A stretch of 64,000 nt of DNA from Terriglobia bacterium (GTDB lineage Bacteria > Acidobacteriota > Terriglobia > Terriglobales > Acidobacteriaceae): positions 1 to 64,000 of the forward strand of contig JAIQET010000008.1 in assembly GCA_020073645.1 (NCBI GenBank), read 5' to 3'. The position numbers and the translations under genes were made by a program. Shown here in pieces: positions 42,247-50,194 of the stretch. Position 1 is the stretch's first letter. Each line of letters opens with the position of its first letter. Under the pieces are notes generated by a model. That model was given only the letters and a program-made list of their open reading frames with translations, ran no database searches and was not told the origin of the DNA.

Positions 42247-43623
42247 ATGAGTGAGGACGGGAATCAAGCAAAGGCAAGACTGCAGGAAGCGCAGCTTTCT
42301 ACGCAGGAACGGCGGAAGAAGCCGCGTATTTCGCAGACCCCGCCGGCGCCCCCTCCTCGGCCAAAGCTGGAAGATTACTGCAGCATCATCGGCAAGCCAC
42401 AACTGGAGGAGTTGCGCTACCTGGCCGACGACTTGCGCGGCAAGACCGTGAAAATGGTCAACTCCACCGCAGTAGGCGGAGGGGTGGCGGAGATTTTGAA
42501 CCGCCTGGCTCCCTTACTGGAGGAATTGGGAGTTGCGACCCACTGGGAGGTGATCACCGGGGGCAACGACTTCTTCGAGGTGACCAAGGCATTTCACAAT
42601 GCCCTGCATGGGGCGCCCTACGTCCTGACGCGAGAGGCACAAGAGGTTTTCCTCGCACATACCGAACAGAACCGGATGCGCATGAAGTTTGAGGAGGACC
42701 TGGTCGTCATCCACGATCCGCAACCCGCGGGACTGGTGGCGTCGAGAAAAGATCGCCCGGGAAAATGGATCTGGCGTTGCCACATCGATTTGTCGAACCC
42801 GCATCCCGAGGTGTGGGGATTCCTGCGGCCTATGGTGGAGCAGTACGACGCCGCGATCTTCTCATCCCCGGCGTTTGCGCGGAGCCTGTCTATCCCGCAA
42901 TACCTGTTTTATCCCTGCATCGATCCGCTCTCAGAGAAGAACAAGGACTTGGAAGAAGGCTACCTGCAGAAGGTGTGCGACGACTTCGGCATCGACCGTT
43001 CACGTCCCATCGTGACCCAGATTTCGCGCTTCGACCGGCTCAAAGATCCGCTGGGAGTGATTCAAGCCTACAAGATGGCCAAGAACTATGTGGACTGCCA
43101 ACTGGTGCTGGCCGGAGGAGGCGCCAGCGACGACCCCGAAGGTTCCGTCGTGCTGAAGGAGGTACAGGAGGCCGCTGCCGATGACCCGGACATCATTATT
43201 CTCGACCTCCCGCCCTGGTCCGCTCTCGAGATCAATGCCTTGCAGCGCGCCTCTACGCTCATGGTGCAGAAATCCCTGAAGGAAGGCTTCGGTCTGACTG
43301 TGACAGAGGCCCTTTGGAAAGCCAAGCCGACTATCGCGGCCGCAGTCGGAGGCATTCCTAGCCAGATCATCCACAAGCTGACCGGCATGCTGGTCCACTC
43401 AGTGGAGGGTTGTGCCTACCAGATCCGCTACCTGCTCACTCATCCTGAATTTGCCGCGCAACTCGGCAAGAACGGGCGCGAACACGTCAAAGAGAACCTG
43501 CTGATCACGACCAACGTCCGGCGCTGGCTGCTGCTGTTCCGCATCCTGTTAGGGCTCGTTGCTGCTGACCCTGGCAGGGAAGGGGCAGCTCTGGAACCGG
43601 CCCCAGCGCTTAAGAATTGTTGA
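42247..43623 (+). CDS. treT: TreT-like trehalose synthase (GT4 glycosyltransferase)
   Basis: A 458-residue glycosyltransferase of the trehalose glycosyltransferring synthase group, which joins NDP-glucose and glucose to trehalose. ATG 42247 gives a 40-residue polar N-terminal extension and then the family pattern KTVKMVNSTAVGGGVAEILNRL, EVITGGNDFFEVTKAFHNALHG, DLVVIHDPQPAGLV, WIWRCHIDLSNP, QISRFDRLKDPLGVIQAYKM and the sugar-nucleotide site QKSLKEGFGLTVTEALWKAKP. It is coupled to the DUF5752 gene. With the HAMP-TPS at 38.5 kb this gives two independent routes to trehalose. Donor preference is not readable. Confidence 0.87.
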   Translation: MSEDGNQAKARLQEAQLSTQERRKKPRISQTPPAPPPRPKLEDYCSIIGKPQLEELRYLADDLRGKTVKMVNSTAVGGGVAEILNRLAPLLEELGVATHWEVITGGNDFFEVTKAFHNALHGAPYVLTREAQEVFLAHTEQNRMRMKFEEDLVVIHDPQPAGLVASRKDRPGKWIWRCHIDLSNPHPEVWGFLRPMVEQYDAAIFSSPAFARSLSIPQYLFYPCIDPLSEKNKDLEEGYLQKVCDDFGIDRSRPIVTQISRFDRLKDPLGVIQAYKMAKNYVDCQLVLAGGGASDDPEGSVVLKEVQEAAADDPDIIILDLPPWSALEINALQRASTLMVQKSLKEGFGLTVTEALWKAKPTIAAAVGGIPSQIIHKLTGMLVHSVEGCAYQIRYLLTHPEFAAQLGKNGREHVKENLLITTNVRRWLLLFRILLGLVAADPGREGAALEPAPALKNC

Positions 43624-43729
43624 GGGGCGGCGAAGGGCACCGGGTCGAGGAAACAGTTCGGTTGTACACTATCGGACGAGCAAAGTCCGCCTCCAGCTTG
43701 TCATCCACTTCTATTTCGGGAGAAGTTTG

Positions 43730-44515
43730 ATGAAGTCCTTGCTAACCGTTTTCATTGCAGCTCTCATCTGGCTGCCGTTGCAGCAGACCACCCAATCGCC
43801 TGCGAGCCCACCGCCGGCAAAGACACCCACCCAACCGCCGACACAGGCACAGACGGCGCCAAAGGAAAGCAGCACAGCGACCAAGCCTTCCGTGAAGCAC
43901 GTGCATGTGCACATGGAGGGTTTCGAACTCGACAAGAAATCCGCGAGTCAGGCCGGCAACACGCAAGTCGGCAGCGCAACTCGCGGCGCAGGGCCGACGG
44001 TCTTTCTGTACGCGCCCCACCTGACCAAGGTCTACACCCTGACTCCGACCTTTTACTGGACGAGCGCCGTCCACACGAAAGCTTTTGTCTTCCGGCTGTA
44101 CGATGCCGAGGGTGAAGTTGGGTACGAAACCCGCACCCCCGACTTCAGTCTGCAGTATCCTACGAGCGCACCCCCGCTGGAACCCGGCCAGACCTACGTG
44201 TGGAACGTGTTGGCAGGGCTCGGACTATTGGGCGGAGGGAGTCTAGCTGCGGAGTTCAGCGTTCTGAGCCCGGAGGAACGTGCAGTGCTGGAGAAGGAGT
44301 TGGCAGGCGCCGACGCGATGAAGCGAGCGGCCATCTTTACCGACAAGCGCCTGTGGTACGACGCGATCCAAGCCTACACCGAGATCATCGCCCAGCACCC
44401 GGAGATGGCTGACCTCTACGAGAAGCGAGGCAACATCTACGACCAGATCCCGGCTACACAAGACCTGGCGCAAGCGGATTTCGAAAAGGCGGACGAATTG
44501 CGGGCGAAAAAGTAG
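43730..44515 (+). CDS. Secreted DUF928-like protein
   Basis: A 261-residue exported protein starting at ATG 43730 after GGGAGAAG. A short signal peptide (MKSLLTVFIAALIWLPLQQ) is followed by a Pro/Thr/Gln-rich linker and HVHVHMEG near 65. A DUF928-like beta domain lies at about 95-190, with the typical TLTPTFYWTSAVHTKAFVFRLYDAEGE and PPLEPGQTYVWNV patterns. It ends with a TPR-like helical segment (AIFTDKRLWYDAIQAYTEI). Function unknown; likely envelope associated. The stop codon is inside a heptad array. Confidence 0.7.
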   Translation: MKSLLTVFIAALIWLPLQQTTQSPASPPPAKTPTQPPTQAQTAPKESSTATKPSVKHVHVHMEGFELDKKSASQAGNTQVGSATRGAGPTVFLYAPHLTKVYTLTPTFYWTSAVHTKAFVFRLYDAEGEVGYETRTPDFSLQYPTSAPPLEPGQTYVWNVLAGLGLLGGGSLAAEFSVLSPEERAVLEKELAGADAMKRAAIFTDKRLWYDAIQAYTEIIAQHPEMADLYEKRGNIYDQIPATQDLAQADFEKADELRAKK

Positions 44516-44532
44516 CGGGTAGCGAGGGCCGA
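44512..44532. repeat. Heptad array at a stop codon
   Basis: Units GTAGCGG, GTAGCGA and GGGCCGA. The first contains the TAG stop of the preceding gene. Same unit family as the array at the bfr stop codon 16 kb away, and the same placement. Confidence 0.65.
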
Positions 44533-44570
44533 GTACGGCACCGGCCCCGCGCCCGCTGTTCTGCGAAAGA

Positions 44571-45974
44571 TTAATCCTCGAAGCTCCGGGCCCCGCCCTG
44601 GAACCCGTTCTTGGCTCGCTGCCACACCCACTTCACCACCCGCGCATCGTTGTAGCAGTAGCCCAGATTGTGGTTCAGAGTGGAGAAGCAATGCCGCTGG
44701 CACGTCTTCTTCATGTTGGTGAGTTGCCTGGCTTCGAACTTGTGGTTGTCGATGTTTCCCCAGTCGAAGGTTGATGGGTACATGGGGAAGCAGGGCGCGA
44801 CCGTGCCGTCGGTGCGGATGATCACATTGTTTTCCCCGCCGCGGCAATTCCAATCGGTGAAGTGCAGTTCGCCGCCGGGCTCCTGGACAATGCCGGTCAT
44901 GGAGTTAAGCATGGCGGTCACATCCCCGTTGCTGGACGTGCCGTCGCCGTACCAGCCGTATTTCTTGAGGTCGAGGCCTGAGGACATGCGTACGAAAGCC
45001 TTCATCTCCTGCAGGCGCTGCACCGAGTTCACCATCTGGTAGCCGGACTTGTTCTTCTCGATGATCCAGTCGATCAGATCGTCCACTGCACGCCAGTCCT
45101 GCGGGCGGATGTAGGTAGGATTGTCATACAGATGTCTGAAGTGATCGTCCTGCTCGAGCATCGGGGTTTCGTTGATGTGGTAGTCGGTGGCCAGCCGGTG
45201 CTCACGCGCGTACTCGGTCACTCGCCGGATATCTTCCAGGTTGTTACGGCAGATGTTCATGTTGAAAAAGATCATGTAGCCGTAACCGTACTGCTTTTTC
45301 ATCAGGTACTCGAGGTTCTTCTGGACCGGCACCAGGGCCTTGGGTAAGCCCGGCTTCAAGTCCCAGGCGTCGAGCGCGAAGTTGTAGACGGCCACGCCGG
45401 CGTCACCCAAGCGGTCGGCCACTTCGGGACGCAACAGCCGGCCGTTGGTGCCGACGTAGATCCAGAATCCCTTCTTGGCGGCGTAATACACCACTTTGTG
45501 CGCGAATTGCGGACGCAGCAGCGGTTCGCCTCCCATCAGCGCCAGCACGCGGCAACCGTGGTCGTGCAGCCAGTCGATGGATCGCCGTGCCACATCTTCG
45601 GTCATGCCCTTGATCTTGTTGTCATAGGCCCAGCAGTACCAGCAATCCAGGTTGCACTTGTATTCCAGGAACAGGTACGCGGTGATGGGATGAAAGGTGC
45701 CGGGCAAAACCCGCGACTTGACGTAGGGAAACAACCACCCCCGCGCCGTACGATAAATCAGCTTGGGAGTCCATTTGCGCTTTTCCGGAGGCGTCTCCAG
45801 CCCGGGATCGTCGAGCATCTCCGGATGCTGCGGGAACACCGCCTCCGGCAAGGTAGCGCCCTTGGCCGCCGCCGGCGCCGGCGGCTTGGGACTGGAATTC
45901 ATGAGAAGGTCGTGGATGGCAACGTCAATGCGGAACTTCGCAGGTCCTGCTGGTGGTGCTGGTGCAGTAGCCAT
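44571..45974 (-). CDS. Radical SAM protein of unknown substrate
   Basis: A 467-residue radical SAM enzyme. The cluster motif is CNLDCWYC (residues 108-115), followed by MGGEPLLRP and VGTNGRLL. This is the standard core with GGE and the SAM-binding strand. The N-terminal 95 residues are Pro-rich and then basic. The C-terminal region has further cysteines (DWNCRGGENN, VAPCFP, CQRHCFS, GYCYND), compatible with a SPASM-like auxiliary cluster. It does not look like HpnH, MoaA, PqqE or NrdG. The 80-residue CxxC protein gene lies divergently upstream and could be a partner. Substrate unknown. Confidence 0.85.
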   Translation of the reverse strand: MATAPAPPAGPAKFRIDVAIHDLLMNSSPKPPAPAAAKGATLPEAVFPQHPEMLDDPGLETPPEKRKWTPKLIYRTARGWLFPYVKSRVLPGTFHPITAYLFLEYKCNLDCWYCWAYDNKIKGMTEDVARRSIDWLHDHGCRVLALMGGEPLLRPQFAHKVVYYAAKKGFWIYVGTNGRLLRPEVADRLGDAGVAVYNFALDAWDLKPGLPKALVPVQKNLEYLMKKQYGYGYMIFFNMNICRNNLEDIRRVTEYAREHRLATDYHINETPMLEQDDHFRHLYDNPTYIRPQDWRAVDDLIDWIIEKNKSGYQMVNSVQRLQEMKAFVRMSSGLDLKKYGWYGDGTSSNGDVTAMLNSMTGIVQEPGGELHFTDWNCRGGENNVIIRTDGTVAPCFPMYPSTFDWGNIDNHKFEARQLTNMKKTCQRHCFSTLNHNLGYCYNDARVVKWVWQRAKNGFQGGARSFED

Positions 45975-46252
45975 GAAGCTTTCTCCTCAAGAAGGACAAT
46001 TCGCTTGAGCCCGGGACCCCACCCGAGAGATTTCTAATCATAACTCCGGGCCGGACACCCGGAAAAGATGCTTGCCCTGAATTCGTAAAAATCGAATATG
46101 GCGGTAGATGCTGGCCGGTGAGAAACGGTTTCACCGTGTCACGAATCGGGACAGACAGCCGCACTTTGCCTGCGCGCGGTGATGTGGTATACATACCGCC
46201 GCAGCCCAGGATCAAATTTCCACAGTTCTCTCTCCGGGAGGAGCCTGCCATC

Positions 46253-46495
46253 ATGGATCTTGTCCATCGCAAACCCCAGCACGGCGACACTCGCACCGGC
46301 CGCGACTGCGGTTTCTGTCACCGCCTTGATCCCGAGTTCAGCCAGCGCAAACTGGTGGATCGCTGGGTGGTTAATGAGTTGGACGACACCGCATCGGCAC
46401 ATCTCACCGAGGACGGTTACGTAAAGCATCGCATGCTGGAGATGATTGAGCGTTTTGGGGCTAGGCTTGAGCCGTTGAAATCCGGGGCGGCGTAG
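46253..46495 (+). CDS. Small hypothetical protein with CxxC (80 aa)
   Basis: ATG 46253 follows GGGAGGAG (46236-46243), the strongest ribosome site nearby. The earlier part of this open frame is therefore probably not translated. The protein is charged, has one CGFC motif at residues 23-26 in DCGFCHRLDPEF, and then a helical VDRWVVNELDDTASAHLTEDG and MLEMIERFG. No membrane segment. I do not recognise it. It is divergent from the radical SAM gene. Confidence 0.6.
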   Translation: MDLVHRKPQHGDTRTGRDCGFCHRLDPEFSQRKLVDRWVVNELDDTASAHLTEDGYVKHRMLEMIERFGARLEPLKSGAA

Positions 46496-46612
46496 ATTGC
46501 GCGCAGGATGTTTCCCGATACCACCTCCCAAGACTGCCGCGGCTTGCTAATCCATCTGAAACTCCTTGAAAAATGAGCGAGATACTGTGCAACCCGCGGC
46601 TGGCCCGCAAGC

Positions 46613-46628
46613 AACTAATGATTTAGTT
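46613..46628. promoter_or_regulatory. BlaI-type operator overlapping the blaI promoter
   Basis: The palindrome AACTAATGATTTAGTT (AACTAA, four bases, TTAGTT) overlaps a TTGACG -35 at 46627-46632, with TAACCT as -10 at 46651-46656. The same half-sites with a different spacer recur before degP at 48512. The location fits autorepression. Confidence 0.65.
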
Positions 46629-46693
46629 GACGTTTTTGTTCTGGCACGTCTAACCTGGTGGGCAGAAACTTCAACGAACCGGAGGATGGCCGT

Positions 46694-47071
46694 TTGCCGC
46701 GCAAGCAGTCCGAAACCCTGACCGAAGCCGAACTGCGGCTGATGAATGTGTTGTGGCTCAAGCGGTCGGCGACCGTCCATGAAGTCATGCAGGCTCTCTC
46801 GGAGAAGCCTCCGCTGGCCTACAACTCCGTTCTCACCACCATTCGCATTCTGGAGAGGAAAGGGTATGTGAAGCACGTGAAAGAGGGGCGTGCTCACGTG
46901 TACATGCCCAAGGTGGGTCGCGAGGACGCGACGCGGTTCGAGGTACGCCACCTGGTGAACCGGTTCTTCAAGAATTCCCACGAACTGCTGGTGTTGAACA
47001 TTCTGGAAGACCAGAGCATCGATGCCGAGGAATTGGATCGCTTGCGCAAGCTGGTGGAAGGGAGCAAGTGA
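46694..47071 (+). CDS. BlaI/MecI-family transcriptional repressor
   Basis: Penicillinase-repressor-type winged-helix regulator (125 aa from TTG 46694). I prefer this TTG because GGAGG (46681-46685) lies eight bases upstream and LPRKQSETLTEAELRLMNVLW matches the family start. A GTG at 46658 would add 12 unmatched residues. Helix-turn-helix: ATVHEVMQALSEKPPLAYNSVLTTIRILERKGYVKHVKEGRAHVYMP. The C-terminal helices mediate dimerisation and are normally cut by the partner protease. It is followed after seven bases by the M56 protease gene. The AACTAA-N4-TTAGTT palindrome upstream is its probable operator. Confidence 0.93.
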   Translation: MPRKQSETLTEAELRLMNVLWLKRSATVHEVMQALSEKPPLAYNSVLTTIRILERKGYVKHVKEGRAHVYMPKVGREDATRFEVRHLVNRFFKNSHELLVLNILEDQSIDAEELDRLRKLVEGSK

Positions 47072-47078
47072 GCCAGAT

Positions 47079-48473
47079 ATGACGGCCGCGCTCAACCTGA
47101 ACGCGATTGCGCAGATCTCAGCCGAACGCTTGGTGGACTGCCTGGTGGAAGGCGTGATTATCACCGCCTGTGTAGGGCTGCTGCTGCGCGTGATTCGCCG
47201 GCAGAATTCCGGGACGCGCTTTGCCGTTTGGTTTTCGGTGCTGCTTGCGATCCCCCTTCTGGCCGTGTCAGGCGGTATCTGGGCGAGCGTCGCAGGCATC
47301 GTCCCGGCAACAGCCGGTGCCGTTCGGCCAGCCATCACCGTGCCGGCCTCGTGGGCGCTCTACCTGGTCGGGGCGTGGGCGCTGCTGGCGGGCGTCGGTC
47401 TGGTGCGCGTCGGCGCGGGTCTCTGGCACCTGTACAGGCTGCGCAAGAGCTGTGTCGCGATCGAGGCCACGAGTCTCGATCCGGTGTTGCAGGAAATGCT
47501 GCGGCGGTTCCAGGCACCAAGAGCAGTCACAATTTGCTCTTCCGACCGGGTGCAGGCGCCCACCGCGTTAGGCTTCATCAAACCTGCGGTCGTCCTTCCC
47601 AGTGGCCTGATGCAGGAGCTGTCCACGGTGGAGCTGCAGTCTGTGCTGCTGCACGAACTGGCGCATTTGCGGCGCCGGGATGACTGGACGAACCTGGTCC
47701 AGAAGATCCTCAAGGCGCTGCTGTTCTTCCATCCCGCGGTGTGGTGGGTCGAGCAGCGAATTTCTCTGGAGCGGGAGATGGCATGCGACGACGCGGTGCT
47801 GGCGGAGACCGCCGACCCGCGGGCTTATGCGCGATGCCTGGTGTATCTCGCGGAGAAAAGCTTTGTACGCCGCAGCCTGAGGTTGGCGCAGGCCGCCGTA
47901 GGCCGCCTTCGGCACACCTCGATGCGAGTCGCGCAGATTCTGGACGGGGACCGGCCACGCACGACGCGAGTGTGGAAGCCAGCCGTATCGCTGGTAGCGG
48001 TCTTGTCGTGTGCCAGCCTGATTTTTCTGGGGCGTGCACCCAAGTTGGTCGGGTTCCGAGACGACACTACCCGAGTAGTGGCGCATGCGGCGGCGGCAGC
48101 TCCGGTCTTGCCGACCGCGGCGAAGGGGTCTGTCCCTACTGGCGCTCAGGATGCGGCGCCCAAGCCCGCTGTGCACAAGGTATCCGCAAGCCGGCAGGCC
48201 CTCGCCGCGAAATTGCAGGCCAAACCACCAGTTCCGCAGCGTAACGACTCCGCCATCAAGGCCAAGTTAGCGCCGCAAGAAAATGCGCTAGCTGTGGTGC
48301 CAGCCAAGAGTGGCGACGAAGGGATGACGCTCCCGGCAACCATCCTGGTCTTCGTGGAAAGCCGCAGCTACGGTGCGAACGGAATCCTGGAATGGCAAGT
48401 CGCTGTGTGGCGCGTCACCGTGCAGCAAACAGATAATCCAGCCGCGAAGGGTATCACCCGGAAATCAATTTAG
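47079..48473 (+). CDS. M56-family (BlaR1-type) membrane metalloprotease
   Basis: A 464-residue integral membrane zinc protease, partner of the BlaI-type repressor. About four TM helices are visible, near 32-50, 60-80, 95-118 and 300-320. The cytosolic catalytic motif HELAHLRRRDDW lies near residue 191, and EREMACDDAVL near 230 gives the third ligand. After TM4 the C-terminal 150 residues are Ala/Pro/Lys-rich and do not resemble the BlaR1 penicillin-binding sensor domain, so the trigger is probably not a beta-lactam bound there. The pathway would be stress, protease activation, cleavage of the repressor, and derepression of this operon and degP. Confidence 0.9.
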   Translation: MTAALNLNAIAQISAERLVDCLVEGVIITACVGLLLRVIRRQNSGTRFAVWFSVLLAIPLLAVSGGIWASVAGIVPATAGAVRPAITVPASWALYLVGAWALLAGVGLVRVGAGLWHLYRLRKSCVAIEATSLDPVLQEMLRRFQAPRAVTICSSDRVQAPTALGFIKPAVVLPSGLMQELSTVELQSVLLHELAHLRRRDDWTNLVQKILKALLFFHPAVWWVEQRISLEREMACDDAVLAETADPRAYARCLVYLAEKSFVRRSLRLAQAAVGRLRHTSMRVAQILDGDRPRTTRVWKPAVSLVAVLSCASLIFLGRAPKLVGFRDDTTRVVAHAAAAAPVLPTAAKGSVPTGAQDAAPKPAVHKVSASRQALAAKLQAKPPVPQRNDSAIKAKLAPQENALAVVPAKSGDEGMTLPATILVFVESRSYGANGILEWQVAVWRVTVQQTDNPAAKGITRKSI

Positions 48474-48511
48474 GCAGGTACAAGATGGGCGCGAAGATAT
48501 GTTTTTCAAAT

Positions 48512-48527
48512 AACTAAAGAATTAGTT
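48512..48527. promoter_or_regulatory. BlaI-type operator upstream of degP
   Basis: The palindrome AACTAAAGAATTAGTT has the same six-base half-sites and four-base spacing as the site at 46613. It lies 32 bases before the degP ATG. A second short inverted pair, GTAG (48528-48531) and CTAC (48537-48540), follows directly. It predicts control of degP by the neighbouring BlaI-type protein. Confidence 0.65.
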
Positions 48528-48558
48528 GTAGACAAACTACCTCAAGGATGGTGAAGAA

Positions 48559-50118
48559 ATGAAAGCCTGGATCAACCAGAATTGGACAACAAGCAAAATG
48601 CGATTGCTGATGGCGCCGGTGCTGGCGGTGGCTCTGGCGGTTTCGTTCGCAACCTACAAACTTGTGACGCCGTCAGCCGCGACCGCAGCGGTGGCGGCTC
48701 CTCCTGCGGCGCCGCTCGACGCCGATAGCGTCAGCGCATTGCTGTCGCTCGACCGTGCCATGGAAACGTTGGCCGCGCACGTCACTCCGGCGGTGGTGAA
48801 TGTCGCGGTCACGGCGAAGACCAAGCCAGTCTCGGTGCTCCGCGGACAGCCAGACGACGACTCCGATCAGGACCAGATTCCTCCTGAGTTCCGGCGCTTC
48901 TTCGGGCCGTTTGGGCGCCCGATGCAGCCTGGCCCGCAAATTGAGCGCGGCATCGGCACGGGGGCGATCATTTCGCCCGACGGATACATTGTCACCAATG
49001 ATCATGTAGTGCACGGCGCGACCGACATCCGCGTCACCTTGAGTGACCGGCGGGTGCTTGCGGCAAAGCTGATCGGCACCGACCCACTCACCGATCTCGC
49101 GGTGATCAAGATTGAGGGCAAGAATTTTCCCAGCGTTCCCTGGGGTGACTCCGCCGCGTTGCACCCTGGGCAGACGGTGCTGGCGTTCGGCAACCCGCTG
49201 GGGATGCGGTTCACGGTGACACGCGGAATCGTAAGTGCCCTGAACCGGGCCAACCCCTACAACGATGATCCGCGCAAGCCGGGCGAATTCATCCAGACCG
49301 ACGCTGCCATCAACCCCGGCAATTCCGGCGGCCCGCTGGTGAATGCCCGCGGCGAAGTGGTGGGCATCAATACCTTCCTGATTTCGCAGAGCGGAGGATT
49401 CTCCGGCATGGGGTTTGCCATCCCCGCGCAGATCGCCAAGCCGACGGCCGAGGAATTGATCAAGCACGGCAAGGTCAGCCATGGTTACATCGGCATCAGC
49501 ATTAACGATGTCACGCCGGATAACGCCAAGTTCTTTGATCTGAAGCAGGCGAGCGGAGCAGTGATCTCGCACGTGGATTCCGACTCTCCCGGCGCCCGCG
49601 CGGGGCTGAAAGAGGGCGACGTCATTACCGGGGTAGATGGCCAGCAAGTGAATGACGCCGGACGGTTGCAGGTGGTGATCGGACAGAAGCAGCCGGGAAC
49701 CAGGGTCGAACTGGAGGTGATGCGCGACGCAAAGACCATGACTGTCCCGGTCACACTGGCCGACATGAGCAAGAGCGACGGCGAGAGCGCTGGCACCAGC
49801 GAAGAGCACGGCAAGATGCGCTGGGGCGTCGGGCTGACCGATCTGACGCCCGACCTGCGCCAGCAGGTGCAAGCACCGTCCGATTTGCACGGCGCCGTGG
49901 TGGGCCAAGTCGCACCGGGCAGTTCGGCTGACAACGCCGGATTGCAGCGCGGCGATGTGATCGTGGAGGTAAATCGCAAGCCGATGCACAGCGCCGCCGA
50001 GGTGAAGGAAGCTCTCACCAGCGTGCCCAAGGGACAGGATGCTCTATTGCTGGTGTGGTCGAACGGTGGCAATACGTTCCGGGTGATGCATTCGCCGGAA
50101 GGCGGCAGCGGGGAATAG
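48559..50118 (+). CDS. degP: DegP/HtrA-family periplasmic serine protease
   Basis: A 519-residue S1C protease-chaperone. A signal anchor lies near 14-32, and the protease domain spans about 70-285. The triad is His in TNDHVVHGATD near 147, Asp in DPLTDLAVIKI near 178 and Ser in NPGNSGGPL near 256. Two PDZ domains follow, about 300-395 and 410-515 (GVISHVDSDSPGARAGLKEGDVI-type carboxylate loops). It degrades or refolds damaged envelope proteins. The gene is 85 bases after the M56 protease and has its own BlaI-type operator, so proteolytic derepression could induce it. Confidence 0.96.
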   Translation: MKAWINQNWTTSKMRLLMAPVLAVALAVSFATYKLVTPSAATAAVAAPPAAPLDADSVSALLSLDRAMETLAAHVTPAVVNVAVTAKTKPVSVLRGQPDDDSDQDQIPPEFRRFFGPFGRPMQPGPQIERGIGTGAIISPDGYIVTNDHVVHGATDIRVTLSDRRVLAAKLIGTDPLTDLAVIKIEGKNFPSVPWGDSAALHPGQTVLAFGNPLGMRFTVTRGIVSALNRANPYNDDPRKPGEFIQTDAAINPGNSGGPLVNARGEVVGINTFLISQSGGFSGMGFAIPAQIAKPTAEELIKHGKVSHGYIGISINDVTPDNAKFFDLKQASGAVISHVDSDSPGARAGLKEGDVITGVDGQQVNDAGRLQVVIGQKQPGTRVELEVMRDAKTMTVPVTLADMSKSDGESAGTSEEHGKMRWGVGLTDLTPDLRQQVQAPSDLHGAVVGQVAPGSSADNAGLQRGDVIVEVNRKPMHSAAEVKEALTSVPKGQDALLLVWSNGGNTFRVMHSPEGGSGE

Positions 50119-50194
50119 TCCGCCGGCGCTGCGTCACGAGGGGAAAAGGAAACGCTGCACTCGCGTGTTCAAGTGACTGCGCGAGTGCAGCGTA

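Noticed and set aside
46118-46252. N-terminal extension of the 80-aa CxxC protein
   Set aside because: The only good Shine-Dalgarno points to ATG 46253; the upstream part reads like promoter DNA.
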